A stretch of DNA of 16,195 nt from an uncultured Collinsella sp. (GCA_905208635.1 CAJLPX010000036.1:1-16195), one strand, 5' to 3'; counted from the first letter of the stretch, positions 7,801-14,526 are shown. Numbers and translations are program-made. The notes: generated from the letters alone by a model not told the origin.

Positions 7801-8139
7801 CGTGGCAAGACGGGGGACGATTCATTCTGCGCAAGCGATATCGACATTGCGCAGATGTGCCTTGCCATCGATGCTCGCACGCCGGTCGACGAGCGCTCGG
7901 TGGAAAGCGGCCTGGGAATCTTCGAAGAGCTCGGTTTCTGTCGCGTTTCGGGGTTTGACGATACGCGTCGCATCGCGATGGCCGAAAACCCTGGCCGCGT
8001 GCAATTGAGCAGGTCAATTCGCTATTTGGAGGGCTTGCGCTCGCGCATGGAGTTCTCGGCTTTCCGGAGCTGGGCGCTCGATTCGTGCGCTTCTGATATG
8101 CTAGCCAAAGTTAACCGCCCGATCGTACCGCGGGCCTAG
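4852..8139 (+). CDS. recJ: RecJ exonuclease fused to a RecQ-like DEAH helicase
   Basis: This 1095-residue protein joins two enzymes of recombinational repair. Residues 1-570 form a complete RecJ 5'-3' single-strand exonuclease: GDFDVDG (90-96), VTVDNGI, TDHHEP with D172-H173-H174, GTVSDMMP, PRLNAAGRM, the DHHA1 motif RRGGHAGAVG, and an OB-fold. From about 610 a superfamily 2 helicase follows: Walker A GTGRGKS (647-653), DEAH (752-755), AATATATA (motif III), and motif VI Q929-MSGRAGRDG. The helicase resembles RecQ but lacks the cysteine zinc cluster. Its C-terminus looks like a winged-helix region. I chose ATG 4852 because RecJ homologues start near KTTHRWAV. A GTG at 4807 would add 15 residues. 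relA starts 15 bases after the stop. Confidence 0.9.
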   Translation: MSSLKTTHRWAVARQNPELEKELSAGLGIPGLVARIMVAHGITSIEEGQLFLTPSLDRDWADPLIIPGMAVVADRVERAIRNHEHIAVFGDFDVDGITSTCLLTEALRSFGANVTPFIPHRFDEGYGLSRAALDRVNELAQPNLIVTVDNGIAAKEEVSYLESLGIDLVVTDHHEPSDQVPQGVPLTDPKLEDEGPSRELAGAGVALKLVQVLGERLGKPSYWRSLIEVAALGTVSDMMPLTPENRALVAEGIQQMRVTARPGYIALAALAKADLSTITADGLSFSLIPRLNAAGRMADPKLALDLLLARDPIEASALAAELEEINRQRREIEAELTRDAMAKVEETYDGGRAIVVGGEGWHEGVKGIVASRLTNRYHVPALLFSIEDGVARGSGRSVGKVNLFDAVERCSDLLIRRGGHAGAVGVTIEASKLDEFRRRLSAVLSELPAEDFEDTDEVAATVDLSELNIETIEQISRLEPFGQGNKVPLLAAEGVTMCDRAVVGKTGEHMRFVATDGAASVPAIMFRVPQIDKLINCDSAVDLVFEAVAEHWQGRVKPKLMIKDVLVRDTTLPSVDDPACELRRGVQPADSGLRLESRKRETLAQLSYTELTRSLIHSFIGSNQPHRAQVEALDALADHQSVLAVMGTGRGKSLIFHVHAAREAVLRGRASIFVYPLRALVADQAYHLSSTMAALGIGVGVLTGETVEAARDDVFAGLASGRTGIVLTTPEFLSIHRDRFARSGRIGFVVIDEAHHAGLAKGGDRSAYLDMPDILKALGDPVVMAATATATAPVVAELARMLPITRTVVDETVRENLQLEDDRDLASRENRLVSIVATGEKTVIYVNSRDQSVALAKTLRKRVPDCATHIAFYNAGLARSDRRRVEEAFRDGNLSCIVSTSAFGEGVNLPDIRHVVLYHMPFGAIEFNQMSGRAGRDGQPAVIHLLYSSRDARINERLLDCYAPERDELVTLYRALQTMWRSNRGKTGDDSFCASDIDIAQMCLAIDARTPVDERSVESGLGIFEELGFCRVSGFDDTRRIAMAENPGRVQLSRSIRYLEGLRSRMEFSAFRSWALDSCASDMLAKVNRPIVPRA

Positions 8140-8154
8140 GGGAAGGGGACCTCG

Positions 8155-10515
8155 ATGGATGCCGCAGCCCGTACCGCCCATGATTCCACCCTCCAGCCGT
8201 TTTCGGAGATGGAGCACTATAAGCATGCCGATGAGCTGCCGCCCGAGATTATGGCGGACAGCTACGACAAGCTAGAGCGCCTGTGCCTCAAATATATGAA
8301 TGAGGACGACTTCTCTAAGGTGGAGCAGGCCTATTGCTTTGCTGCCGAGAAGCACTGCAACCAAAAGCGCCGCTCGGGTGAGATGTACATCAACCATCCC
8401 GTCGAGGTGGCCATCATTTTGGCCGATCTCAAGATGGACTGCGATGTGGTGTGCGCCGCGCTGTTGCACGATACCGTCGAGGATACCGAGACCTCGCTTG
8501 CCGATGTTTCCGGCCTGTTTGGCGATACGGTGGCCGAGCTCGTCGATGGCGTGACCAAGCTTACCAACATCGAAGTCGACAGCATGGACGAGAAGCAGGC
8601 CCTCACGCTGCGCAAGATGTTCCTTGCCATGTCCAAGGACATCCGCGTCATTATCGTCAAGCTTGCCGACCGCCTGCATAACATGCGTACGCTGGCGGCC
8701 CTTCGCGAGGACCGTCGCCTGTTTAAGGCCCGCGAGACCATGGACGTATACGCGCCCTTGGCCGACCGTCTGGGCATGAGCTCTATCAAGTGGGAACTCG
8801 AGGACCTGTCCTTCTTTTACCTGGAGCCCGATGCCTACCAGCGCATCTCGCGCATGGTAGCCGAGTCGCGCGAGGTTCGCGAGCGCTATCTGGCCGAGAC
8901 TATCAAGACGCTCACCGATGAGCTCAACCGCATTGGCCTGGAGGGCTTTCAGATCAACGGCCGTTCCAAGCACTATTGGTCTATCTATCAAAAGATGAAG
9001 CGCAAGGGCAAGGAGTTCTCCGAGATTTACGACCTGGTGGCGCTGCGCGTCATCACCCATTCGGTGCGCGATTGCTATTCCACGCTCGGTGCGGTGCATA
9101 CGCTGTGGCACCCCATGCCCGGTCGCTTTAAAGACTATATCGCCATGCCCAAGGTCAATAACTACCAATCGCTTCACACGACGGTTATCGGACCCACGGC
9201 TCGTCCGCTCGAGATTCAGATTCGAACCTACGAGATGCATGAGCAGGCCGAGTACGGCATTGCCGCCCACTGGCTCTATAAGAAGTCGGGCGGATCGTCT
9301 GCCTCAAAGACCAATGATGCCCAGCGTCTGGATGATCAGATTAACTGGCTCAAGCACTCACTCGACTGGGCGGCGTCTGACGAGATCACCGATGCCAAGG
9401 AATACCTGCACTCGCTGAAGGTCGACTTGTTTGACCAGGAGATTTTTGTCTTTACGCCCAAGGGCGAGGTCATGGCGCTTCGTGCAGGCTCTACACCGCT
9501 CGACTTTGCCTACGCCGTTCATACCGAGGTCGGCAACCACTGCGTCGGCGCCAAGATCAACGGTGCGGTGGCGCCGCTTACGCACGAGATCAAGACGGGT
9601 GACCGTGTCGAGATCCTGACCAACAAGAGCTCTAAGCCGTCGCGTGATTGGCTCAAGATCGTTAAGACACCTTCGGCCAAGTCAAAGATCCGCCGTTACT
9701 TCGCCGCCGCGACCAAAGACGATGACGCTGCTGCCGGCCGCGATATACTGGCCAAGGACCTGCGCAAGCGCGGGTACGGCATCTCTACGCCGCGGTCCAC
9801 GCGTGCGCTCAACACCGTGGCGGAGCAGTTTAACTACAAGCAGCTCGAGGACCTGTTTGCCGCCGTTGGTGCGGGTAAAGTCGCCCCACGTGCCGTGGGC
9901 AATAAGGTCGAGCAAATCTTGGACCCCAAACCCGAGGAACAGCTCACCAAGGCCGAGGCAATCGCCGAAGTTGTTAAGCAGCCTGCCCGCGGCTCCAACC
10001 GCAAGCCGCAAAAGCGCGGCAAGAGCGCCAGCAACGGCATTATCGTCAAGGGCGAGAGTAACAGCGGCTTGCTGGTTCGTCTGGCGCATTGTTGCAACCC
10101 TGTGACGGGCGACGATATTGTGGGCTTCATCACGCGCGGCCGCGGCGTTTCGGTGCATCGCGCCAATTGCCCCAACGTCAAGGGTCTTATGGAACATCCC
10201 GAGCGCATGATCGATGTGGAGTGGGACGGCGCTGCCGACACCCTCTTCCAGGTCGAGATCGTGGTCGAGTGCCTGGACCGCATGGGCCTGCTCAAGGACG
10301 TCACCATTGCCATTGGCGATGCGGGCGGCAATATCCTTTCTGCCGCTACGTCGACCAACCGCGAGGGTATTGCAACCCTGCGCTTTATGGTCGAGATCTC
10401 GGACGCGAGTGGTCTGGATCCGCTGCTGGCCTCTATCAGCAGCGTTGACTCGGTCTACGACGCGCGCCGCCTGATGCCCGGCGAGGGTGGAGCCCAGCTT
10501 AAGCGCCGCGTTTAG
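8155..10515 (+). CDS. relA: Bifunctional (p)ppGpp synthetase/hydrolase RelA/SpoT (Rel)
   Basis: The 786-residue protein has the full long-RSH architecture. The hydrolase domain carries the HD pair H105-D106 in LLHDTVED, with INHPVEVA upstream. The synthetase domain has YQKMKRKGKEF, IYDLVALRV, NNYQSLHT and EIQIRTYEMHEQAEYG. R324-F-K-D327 is the RXKD motif of bifunctional Rel enzymes, where monofunctional RelA has EXDD. The TGS domain runs from about residue 429 to 495. The zinc-finger region has HCCNPVTGDD with C646-C647, and an ACT domain ends the protein. It makes and degrades the stringent-response alarmone at the ribosome. AAGGGG precedes the ATG, and the gene follows recJ by 15 bases in the same operon. 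Confidence 0.95.
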   Translation: MDAAARTAHDSTLQPFSEMEHYKHADELPPEIMADSYDKLERLCLKYMNEDDFSKVEQAYCFAAEKHCNQKRRSGEMYINHPVEVAIILADLKMDCDVVCAALLHDTVEDTETSLADVSGLFGDTVAELVDGVTKLTNIEVDSMDEKQALTLRKMFLAMSKDIRVIIVKLADRLHNMRTLAALREDRRLFKARETMDVYAPLADRLGMSSIKWELEDLSFFYLEPDAYQRISRMVAESREVRERYLAETIKTLTDELNRIGLEGFQINGRSKHYWSIYQKMKRKGKEFSEIYDLVALRVITHSVRDCYSTLGAVHTLWHPMPGRFKDYIAMPKVNNYQSLHTTVIGPTARPLEIQIRTYEMHEQAEYGIAAHWLYKKSGGSSASKTNDAQRLDDQINWLKHSLDWAASDEITDAKEYLHSLKVDLFDQEIFVFTPKGEVMALRAGSTPLDFAYAVHTEVGNHCVGAKINGAVAPLTHEIKTGDRVEILTNKSSKPSRDWLKIVKTPSAKSKIRRYFAAATKDDDAAAGRDILAKDLRKRGYGISTPRSTRALNTVAEQFNYKQLEDLFAAVGAGKVAPRAVGNKVEQILDPKPEEQLTKAEAIAEVVKQPARGSNRKPQKRGKSASNGIIVKGESNSGLLVRLAHCCNPVTGDDIVGFITRGRGVSVHRANCPNVKGLMEHPERMIDVEWDGAADTLFQVEIVVECLDRMGLLKDVTIAIGDAGGNILSAATSTNREGIATLRFMVEISDASGLDPLLASISSVDSVYDARRLMPGEGGAQLKRRV

Positions 10516-10552
10516 TCGCGACGAACGTGCCACATTATCGATATTCGCTATG

Positions 10553-10578
10553 CTCGAGGCATCGTTTGATGCCTCGAG
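10553..10578 (+). terminator. Perfect hairpin between relA and the hydrolase gene
   Basis: CTCGAGGCATC (10553-10563) and GATGCCTCGAG (10568-10578) form an 11-base perfect stem with a GTTT loop. The following bases, TTCTATAG, are only slightly T-rich. It may attenuate relA read-through or stabilise the leader of the next gene, whose ribosome site starts a few bases on. Confidence 0.5.
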
Positions 10579-10599
10579 TTCTATAGAGAGGAGAAGGAC

Positions 10600-11283
10600 A
10601 TGAGTGCTGTGTCCTTGGATTTAACCCCCAAGGGATCGGTCGAGATCGAGACGCTCGTAAACGGTCCCATTCAGACCAATAGCTATGCTGTCATTTCGGA
10701 CAATGAGTGCGTGATTATCGACCCCGCATGGGAAGGCGAGCGCTTGGTGGAGCATATTCGAGCCGAACACCCCGGCGTACACGTGCTTGGCGCCGTATGC
10801 ACTCATGGCCATGCCGATCATGTTGGTGGTGTTGCCGGCGTGCGAACCACCGCTGGTGAGGGCTGCCAGTATGAGCTGTGTGCTAAGGATGTGGCGGTGC
10901 CGCATGCGAATATCGAGGAACAGCGAGCTATGTGGGGCATCGAGACGCCCGATCCGGGTGAGCCGACGCGCCTGCTCGCCGAGGGCGATGCTATCGAGGT
11001 GGGCGATATCTGCCTGCAGGTGATCGAGACGCCAGGGCATACGCCGGGCGGGATCGTCTTGTTTGCTGTCACCGAGCAGGGGGACATTGCCTTTGTGGGC
11101 GACACCCTGTTTCCGGGCGGGCACGGCCGCACCGATCTTTCTGGAGGAGACGAGGCGGCGATTCTGCGCTCGCTCTCCAAGCTCGCCCGGCTTCTCCCGC
11201 CCGATACCGTTTGCCTAACCGGTCATGGCGATTCGACCACCATGGCACGCGAGCTCATGCAGAACCCTTTCATGCGGATGTAG
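10600..11283 (+). CDS. Metallo-beta-lactamase-fold hydrolase (glyoxalase II-like)
   Basis: The 227-residue protein has the metal-binding motif THGHADHVGG with H69, H71, D73 and H74. The remaining ligands fit H147 (ETPGHTPGG), D168 (VGDTLF) and H209 (LTGHG). This is the set for a dinuclear metal site of the hydroxyacylglutathione hydrolase-like group. The substrate cannot be told from sequence. Actinobacteria generally lack glutathione, so another thioester is likely if it acts like glyoxalase II. GAGGAGAAGGAC precedes the ATG. In many Firmicutes a similar hydrolase follows the relA-dtd genes, which fits its position here. Confidence 0.85.
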   Translation: MSAVSLDLTPKGSVEIETLVNGPIQTNSYAVISDNECVIIDPAWEGERLVEHIRAEHPGVHVLGAVCTHGHADHVGGVAGVRTTAGEGCQYELCAKDVAVPHANIEEQRAMWGIETPDPGEPTRLLAEGDAIEVGDICLQVIETPGHTPGGIVLFAVTEQGDIAFVGDTLFPGGHGRTDLSGGDEAAILRSLSKLARLLPPDTVCLTGHGDSTTMARELMQNPFMRM

Positions 11284-11313
11284 CTTAATAGTCGGCTTTT
11301 GAAGCACGAGAAG

Positions 11314-11389
11314 CGTCCAAACGTCAAGCTATTTTTCCCCAACGGGTCAATTCCGTAGGGCAAACGGTCAAAAAAAGTCTGTTTGGACG
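11314..11389. promoter_or_regulatory. Inverted and direct repeats upstream of the aldolase gene
   Basis: CGTCCAAAC (11314-11322) and GTTTGGACG (11381-11389) are a perfect nine-base inverted repeat 58 bases apart. Between them the word GTCAA, preceded by AACG-like bases, occurs three times, at 11323, 11346 and 11367, 23 and 21 bases apart. That is about two helical turns. The whole lies 90-165 bases before the aldolase start and could be a regulator binding region. The regulator is unknown. Confidence 0.35.
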
Positions 11390-11410
11390 ATATTCGTGAA
11401 CAAACGAACG

Positions 11411-11438
11411 TTTATGCTCGGGTACGCCGTGGTAAAAT
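11411..11438 (+). promoter_or_regulatory. Probable promoter of the aldolase gene
   Basis: TAAAAT (11433-11438) is a good -10 box about 40 bases before the ATG. TTTATG (11411-11416) is a weak -35 at 16 bases spacing. Repeats just upstream may supply an activator site to compensate. Confidence 0.4.
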
Positions 11439-11478
11439 CTCAGGCGTTATCGGAGCAACCTTACAGGAGGTTTCTTTT

Positions 11479-12345
11479 ATGCTCGTCAACGCAGCAGACA
11501 TGCTCAAGAAGGCTGAGGCCGGCAAGTACGGTCTCGGTGCCTTCAACACCAACAACCTCGAGTGGACCCTGGCTATTCTCCAGGCCGCCGAGGAGGCCAA
11601 GTCTCCGCTGATCCTTCAGTGCACCGCTGGTGCCGCTAAGTGGATGGGCGGTTTCAAGGTCTGCGCCGACATGGTCAAGGCTGCCGTCGAGGCCACGGGC
11701 GTTACCGTTCCCGTCGCCCTTCACCTCGATCACGGTTCTTACGAGGACTGCTTCAAGTGCATCGAGGCCGGCTTCACGTCCATCATGTATGACGGCTCTC
11801 ACGAGGAGACCTTCCAGCTTAACCTCGACCGCACCAAGGAGCTCGTTGAGCTTGCCCACTCCAAGGGCATGTCCATCGAGGCCGAGGTCGGCGGCATCGG
11901 CGGCACCGAGGACGGTGTGACCTCCAGCGGCGAGCTCGCTGATCCTGCTGAGTGCAAGCAGATCGCTGACCTGGGCGTCGACTTCCTCGCCTGCGGTATT
12001 GGCAACATCCACGGCGTGTACCCCGCCGACTGGGCTGGCCTTTCCTTCGAGCGTCTGGGCGAGATCAAGGCCCAGACCGGCGACCTGCCCCTCGTCCTGC
12101 ACGGTGGCACCGGCATCCCCGAGGATCAGATCAAGAAGGCCATCTCCCTGGGCATCTCCAAGATCAACGTCAACACCGACCTGCAGCTCGTCTTCGCCAA
12201 GGGCGTCCGCGAGTACATCGAGGCTGGCAAGGATCAGCAGGGCAAGGGCTTTGACCCCCGCAAGCTCCTCAAGCCTGGTCGCGACAACATCGTTGCCCGC
12301 ACCAAGGAGCTCATGGAGGAGTTTGGCTCCGTCAACAAGGCGTAA
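11479..12345 (+). CDS. fba: Class II fructose-1,6-bisphosphate aldolase
   Basis: The 288-residue enzyme cleaves fructose-1,6-bisphosphate to dihydroxyacetone phosphate and glyceraldehyde-3-phosphate in glycolysis. It has the class II signatures HLDHGS (catalytic D84, zinc ligand H85), IMYDGSH, EAEVGGIGG, zinc ligands H178 (NIHG) and H208 (LHGGTGI), and the phosphate-binding KINVNTD. The length is normal for the Bacillus-type subgroup. I chose ATG 11479 because ACAGGAGG lies eight bases upstream. A longer frame from 11383 would run through the promoter. Codon use is strongly biased to C-ending codons (AAG, CTC, GGC), as expected for an abundant protein. Confidence 0.96.
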   Translation: MLVNAADMLKKAEAGKYGLGAFNTNNLEWTLAILQAAEEAKSPLILQCTAGAAKWMGGFKVCADMVKAAVEATGVTVPVALHLDHGSYEDCFKCIEAGFTSIMYDGSHEETFQLNLDRTKELVELAHSKGMSIEAEVGGIGGTEDGVTSSGELADPAECKQIADLGVDFLACGIGNIHGVYPADWAGLSFERLGEIKAQTGDLPLVLHGGTGIPEDQIKKAISLGISKINVNTDLQLVFAKGVREYIEAGKDQQGKGFDPRKLLKPGRDNIVARTKELMEEFGSVNKA

Positions 12346-12365
12346 GCGTCGCTAAACTTCCCGCC

Positions 12366-12457
12366 GGAAGCCCCGTCCCCCTACACTGTTTCCTTTGCGC
12401 TCACCTGGCTTTGCCAGAAGTCGCGCCAAGAAAACAGCTCCGGGGGACGGGGCTTCC
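12366..12457 (+). terminator. Long branched hairpin after the aldolase gene
   Basis: GGAAGCCCCGTCCCCC (12366-12381) pairs perfectly with GGGGGACGGGGCTTCC (12442-12457). Inside, CTGTTTCCTTTGCGC pairs imperfectly with the complementary GCGCCAAGAAAACAG, and the tip is CTGGC-TTT-GCCAG (12405-12417). The whole is one long hairpin of about 92 bases starting 21 bases after the stop. A short T-containing stretch, TTCGTTT, follows. It may act as a terminator, but its partial copy just downstream suggests a mobile or REP-like origin. Confidence 0.5.
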
Positions 12458-12598
12458 TTCGTTTAACGCCGCAGGGTTACGAGTCTGAATTAAGATGGCT
12501 ACTGGCTTTGCCAGAAGTCGCGCGACGGAAACAGCTCCGGGGAAACGGGGCCTCCTTTGTTAACTTGCTACAGGGTTACTGGTCTGATTTTAGTTATA
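12405..12598. repeat. Two tandem imperfect repeats, 97-base period
   Basis: The 22 bases from CTGGCTTTGCC recur exactly at 12502, 97 bases on. Matches continue through AAACAGCTCCGGGG, ACGGGGC-TCC, GTTAAC (GTTTAAC in the first copy), CAGGGTTAC and GTCTGA. The second unit lacks the left half of the long hairpin of the first, so only the first can form the full stem. The 350-base gap between the aldolase and transglutaminase genes consists mostly of this element. Confidence 0.65.
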
Positions 12599-12696
12599 TG
12601 GTTACCGTTCAGCGGTGTTGATGGCTCCCTTGTTGGGGCTTTCTTTTTATCTCGCTACAATGGGCTTCAAGCGTTCTAGTGACTTGGAGTTTTGGT

Positions 12697-14130
12697 ATGG
12701 CTGTTATTAATGTGCTGCCTTCGGATGGGAAGGTTATTGACGAAGGTCCTGTTGGTTGCTCTGTTGATGTCTGCTGTGATGATTTTCGCCATCTCGATAT
12801 TGGGCTACCGCCCGAGATTCTTCGTCTTAAGGATGCGGGGTATTTGACGCAGGCTGTTGCTGCCTGCGATCGCCTTTTGGAGCAGAACCCCGAGCCTTCG
12901 CTGGCTGCTTGTGTTCGTGCCGAGCGGTATCGCATGCTCGAGACGCCGCTTCATTTTTCGGTGTCGCGCGATCAGGCTATTGCGATGATTCGCGAGGAGT
13001 GGCCAGAGTTTACCGAAGAGCAGTTTGATGACCTGATTAATCGTAAGCGTATTGACTGGCGCTTTATCGATGGCGAACTGTTCGTTCTCGACAACTTCCT
13101 CGATTCGCTTCGCGTATATCCCAAAGAGGTTCCCGGCATGCGGCCCGATTCTACGGACGGAGTAGCACTGCGCAACGAGATGCTCAAGGAGATGGAGTCG
13201 CAAAACGGATTGGCTCGCGTCATTACGCTTAAAGCGTCCGTGTCTGTCCCCGGCGCTCTGGAAGGGGAGACCGTTTGCGCTTGGCTTCCCGTCGCGGCTG
13301 CCTGCCGTCAGCAGTCTCGGGTCGAGATTCTCGACATGACGCCGGAGGGCGCTGTTGCTCCCGCGAATGCTTCGGCGCGTACCGCCTCGTGGTCTTCCTC
13401 GAGCGAGCACTTATTTTCGGTGACCTATCGTTATCACATCGATGCTGCTTATTGTGATGTCTACGGTGGCACACTTCCGGTTCACCCGCGTATGGACGCG
13501 CCTCTGCCCGAGGATATTTCCGAGGACCGTCCGCACATTGCATTTACGCCGTATCTGCAGCAGCTGACGGCCAGTGTTGTTGACGGACTCGAGGATCCGC
13601 TCGATCGCGCCCGTGCTATCTATGATTACCTGACGCAGCATATCGACTATCGCTATCAGCCGCCGTACTTGCTTTTGGGATCTATTGCCGATGACTGCGC
13701 GCATTCGCTCCGCGGCGATTGCGGCGTTATGGCGCTCACGTTTATCACCATGTGCCGTATCGCGGGCGTGCCTGCCCGTTGGCAGAGCGGCCTGTATGTT
13801 GCGCCCGATTCGGTGGGGTCGCACGACTGGGCAGAGTTCTATACGCCGCAGACCGGTTGGCTCAACGCCGACGTGTCATTTGGATCTTCTGCTCGCAGGA
13901 TGGGGGAGGAGTGGCGCCGCCGTCACTACTTTGGCAATCTCGACCCGTGGCGTATGGTGGCCAACAATCGATTCCAGGCAGAGTTTGAGCCCTCTTTCGA
14001 CGGCATGCGCGAGGACCCTTACGATAACCAGATGGGTGAGGCTTCGGTCGACGGTCGCGGATGCCGTTGGCGCGAGATGCTCCGCACGGTCGAACTCATC
14101 GAAATGCTCGAAGTTCCATTTTCGGACTAA
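12697..14130 (+). CDS. Transglutaminase-like domain protein
   Basis: The 477-residue protein is soluble, without signal peptide or membrane segment. The C-terminal half has a transglutaminase/protease core: RAIYDYLTQHIDYRYQPP, then C342 in RGDCGVMAL, H376 in SHDWAEFY and D392 in NADVSFG. The order and spacing are right for a Cys-His-Asp triad. The first ~290 residues include a helical region and a beta-rich part. Cytoplasmic bacterial members of this fold are often peptidases or peptide-modifying enzymes, and the substrate here is unknown. I chose ATG 12697 because TTGGAG lies just upstream. A GTG at 12679 adds six residues and would include that site. The gene appears to be a single transcription unit. 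Confidence 0.82.
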   Translation: MAVINVLPSDGKVIDEGPVGCSVDVCCDDFRHLDIGLPPEILRLKDAGYLTQAVAACDRLLEQNPEPSLAACVRAERYRMLETPLHFSVSRDQAIAMIREEWPEFTEEQFDDLINRKRIDWRFIDGELFVLDNFLDSLRVYPKEVPGMRPDSTDGVALRNEMLKEMESQNGLARVITLKASVSVPGALEGETVCAWLPVAAACRQQSRVEILDMTPEGAVAPANASARTASWSSSSEHLFSVTYRYHIDAAYCDVYGGTLPVHPRMDAPLPEDISEDRPHIAFTPYLQQLTASVVDGLEDPLDRARAIYDYLTQHIDYRYQPPYLLLGSIADDCAHSLRGDCGVMALTFITMCRIAGVPARWQSGLYVAPDSVGSHDWAEFYTPQTGWLNADVSFGSSARRMGEEWRRRHYFGNLDPWRMVANNRFQAEFEPSFDGMREDPYDNQMGEASVDGRGCRWREMLRTVELIEMLEVPFSD

Positions 14131-14169
14131 TCGGTAGAAAGCTGTGATAAACTAACTCACGCATTGCGT

Positions 14170-14256
14170 GCCCGAGTGGCGGAATTGGCAGACGCAGTGG
14201 ACTCAAAATCCACCGTTGGCAACAACGTGCGAGTTCGAGTCTCGCCTCGGGCACCA
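14170..14256 (+). tRNA. tRNA-Leu (CAA anticodon)
   Basis: An 87-base class II tRNA with the acceptor stem GCCCGAG (14170-14176) paired to CTCGGGC (14246-14252), discriminator A and an encoded CCA (14254-14256). The anticodon loop CTCAAAA gives CAA at 14204-14206, flanked by GTGGA and TCCAC, so it reads UUG leucine codons. The long variable arm after the anticodon stem (CGTTGGCAACAACG) and the TTCGAGT T-loop fit tRNA-Leu. A terminator follows 20 bases later. Confidence 0.96.
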
Positions 14257-14275
14257 TTCATGCAAGCGAGCGTTC

Positions 14276-14298
14276 AAGGGGGTTGCGGCCCCCTTTTT
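14276..14298 (+). terminator. Terminator of tRNA-Leu
   Basis: AAGGGGG (14276-14282) and CCCCCTT (14289-14295) pair around a six-base loop, followed by a run of T to 14298. This is a classic intrinsic terminator 20 bases after the tRNA. Confidence 0.85.
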
Positions 14299-14333
14299 CG
14301 TGCCGAACTCGCGTGAGCGCGCGAAGCGTTAAG

Positions 14334-14408
14334 CAAACAGGCCTGTGGCCTGTTTGTAGCGGAGCGTGGCGAGGGCGCCACGCGCCCGAAGCCCGGGGCT
14401 TCGCGAAG
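14334..14408. repeat. Cluster of adjacent palindromes between tRNA 3'-end copies
   Basis: Three perfect palindromes lie side by side: CAAACAGGC/GCCTGTTTG (14334-14356, five-base loop), GCGTGGCG/CGCCACGC (14364-14383, AGGG loop), and CGAAGCCC/GGGCTTCG (14387-14403), which merges into CTTCGCGAAG (14399-14408). No coding frame is credible here. The cluster sits exactly between the two copies of the tRNA-Leu 3' region. Confidence 0.6.
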
Positions 14409-14417
14409 CGAAGGCCC

Positions 14418-14485
14418 TTCGAGTCTCGTCTCGAGCACCATACATGCAAGCGAGTGTTCAAGGGGGTCAAGGTCCCTTTTTCGTG
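14418..14485 (+). repeat. Second copy of the tRNA 3' end and terminator
   Basis: This stretch repeats 14234-14302 (T-loop, acceptor 3' strand, CCA, spacer and terminator) with a handful of substitutions and one deleted base. It reads TTCGAGTCTCGTCTCGAGCA followed by CCA, then ATGCAAGCGAG and TTCAAGGGGGT. The 5' portion of a tRNA is absent, so it is not a functional gene. It contains its own hairpin with T-run (14460-14481). Such a 3'-end duplicate is expected either from a decayed tandem tRNA or from an attachment site left by an integrated element. Confidence 0.7.
14460..14481 (+). terminator. Terminator in the tRNA 3'-end duplicate
   Basis: AAGGG (14460-14464) and CCCTT pair around GGTCAAGGT, then five T (14477-14481). 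It is the counterpart of the tRNA-Leu terminator and would insulate the infC promoter from read-through. Confidence 0.6.
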
Positions 14486-14514
14486 TACGTAATGTGATAA
14501 CGCGCTGTACGTGT

Positions 14515-14520
14515 TATTAT
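14515..14520 (+). promoter_or_regulatory. Possible -10 box of the infC operon
   Basis: TATTAT (14515-14520) lies just after the terminators and before the structured infC leader. The upstream TGTGAT (14493-14498) is a poor -35. The position fits a transcript start near 14527. Confidence 0.35.
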
Positions 14521-14526
14521 TCGCAA

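Noticed and set aside
8272..9270. 332-codon minus-strand open frame inside relA
   Set aside because: It is opposite the hydrolase and synthetase domains of Rel, and its sequence is rich in H, G, L and V as expected of a shadow frame.
14334..14408. CRISPR-like array
   Set aside because: The palindromes differ from each other in sequence and have no regular spacers. No cas gene is nearby.
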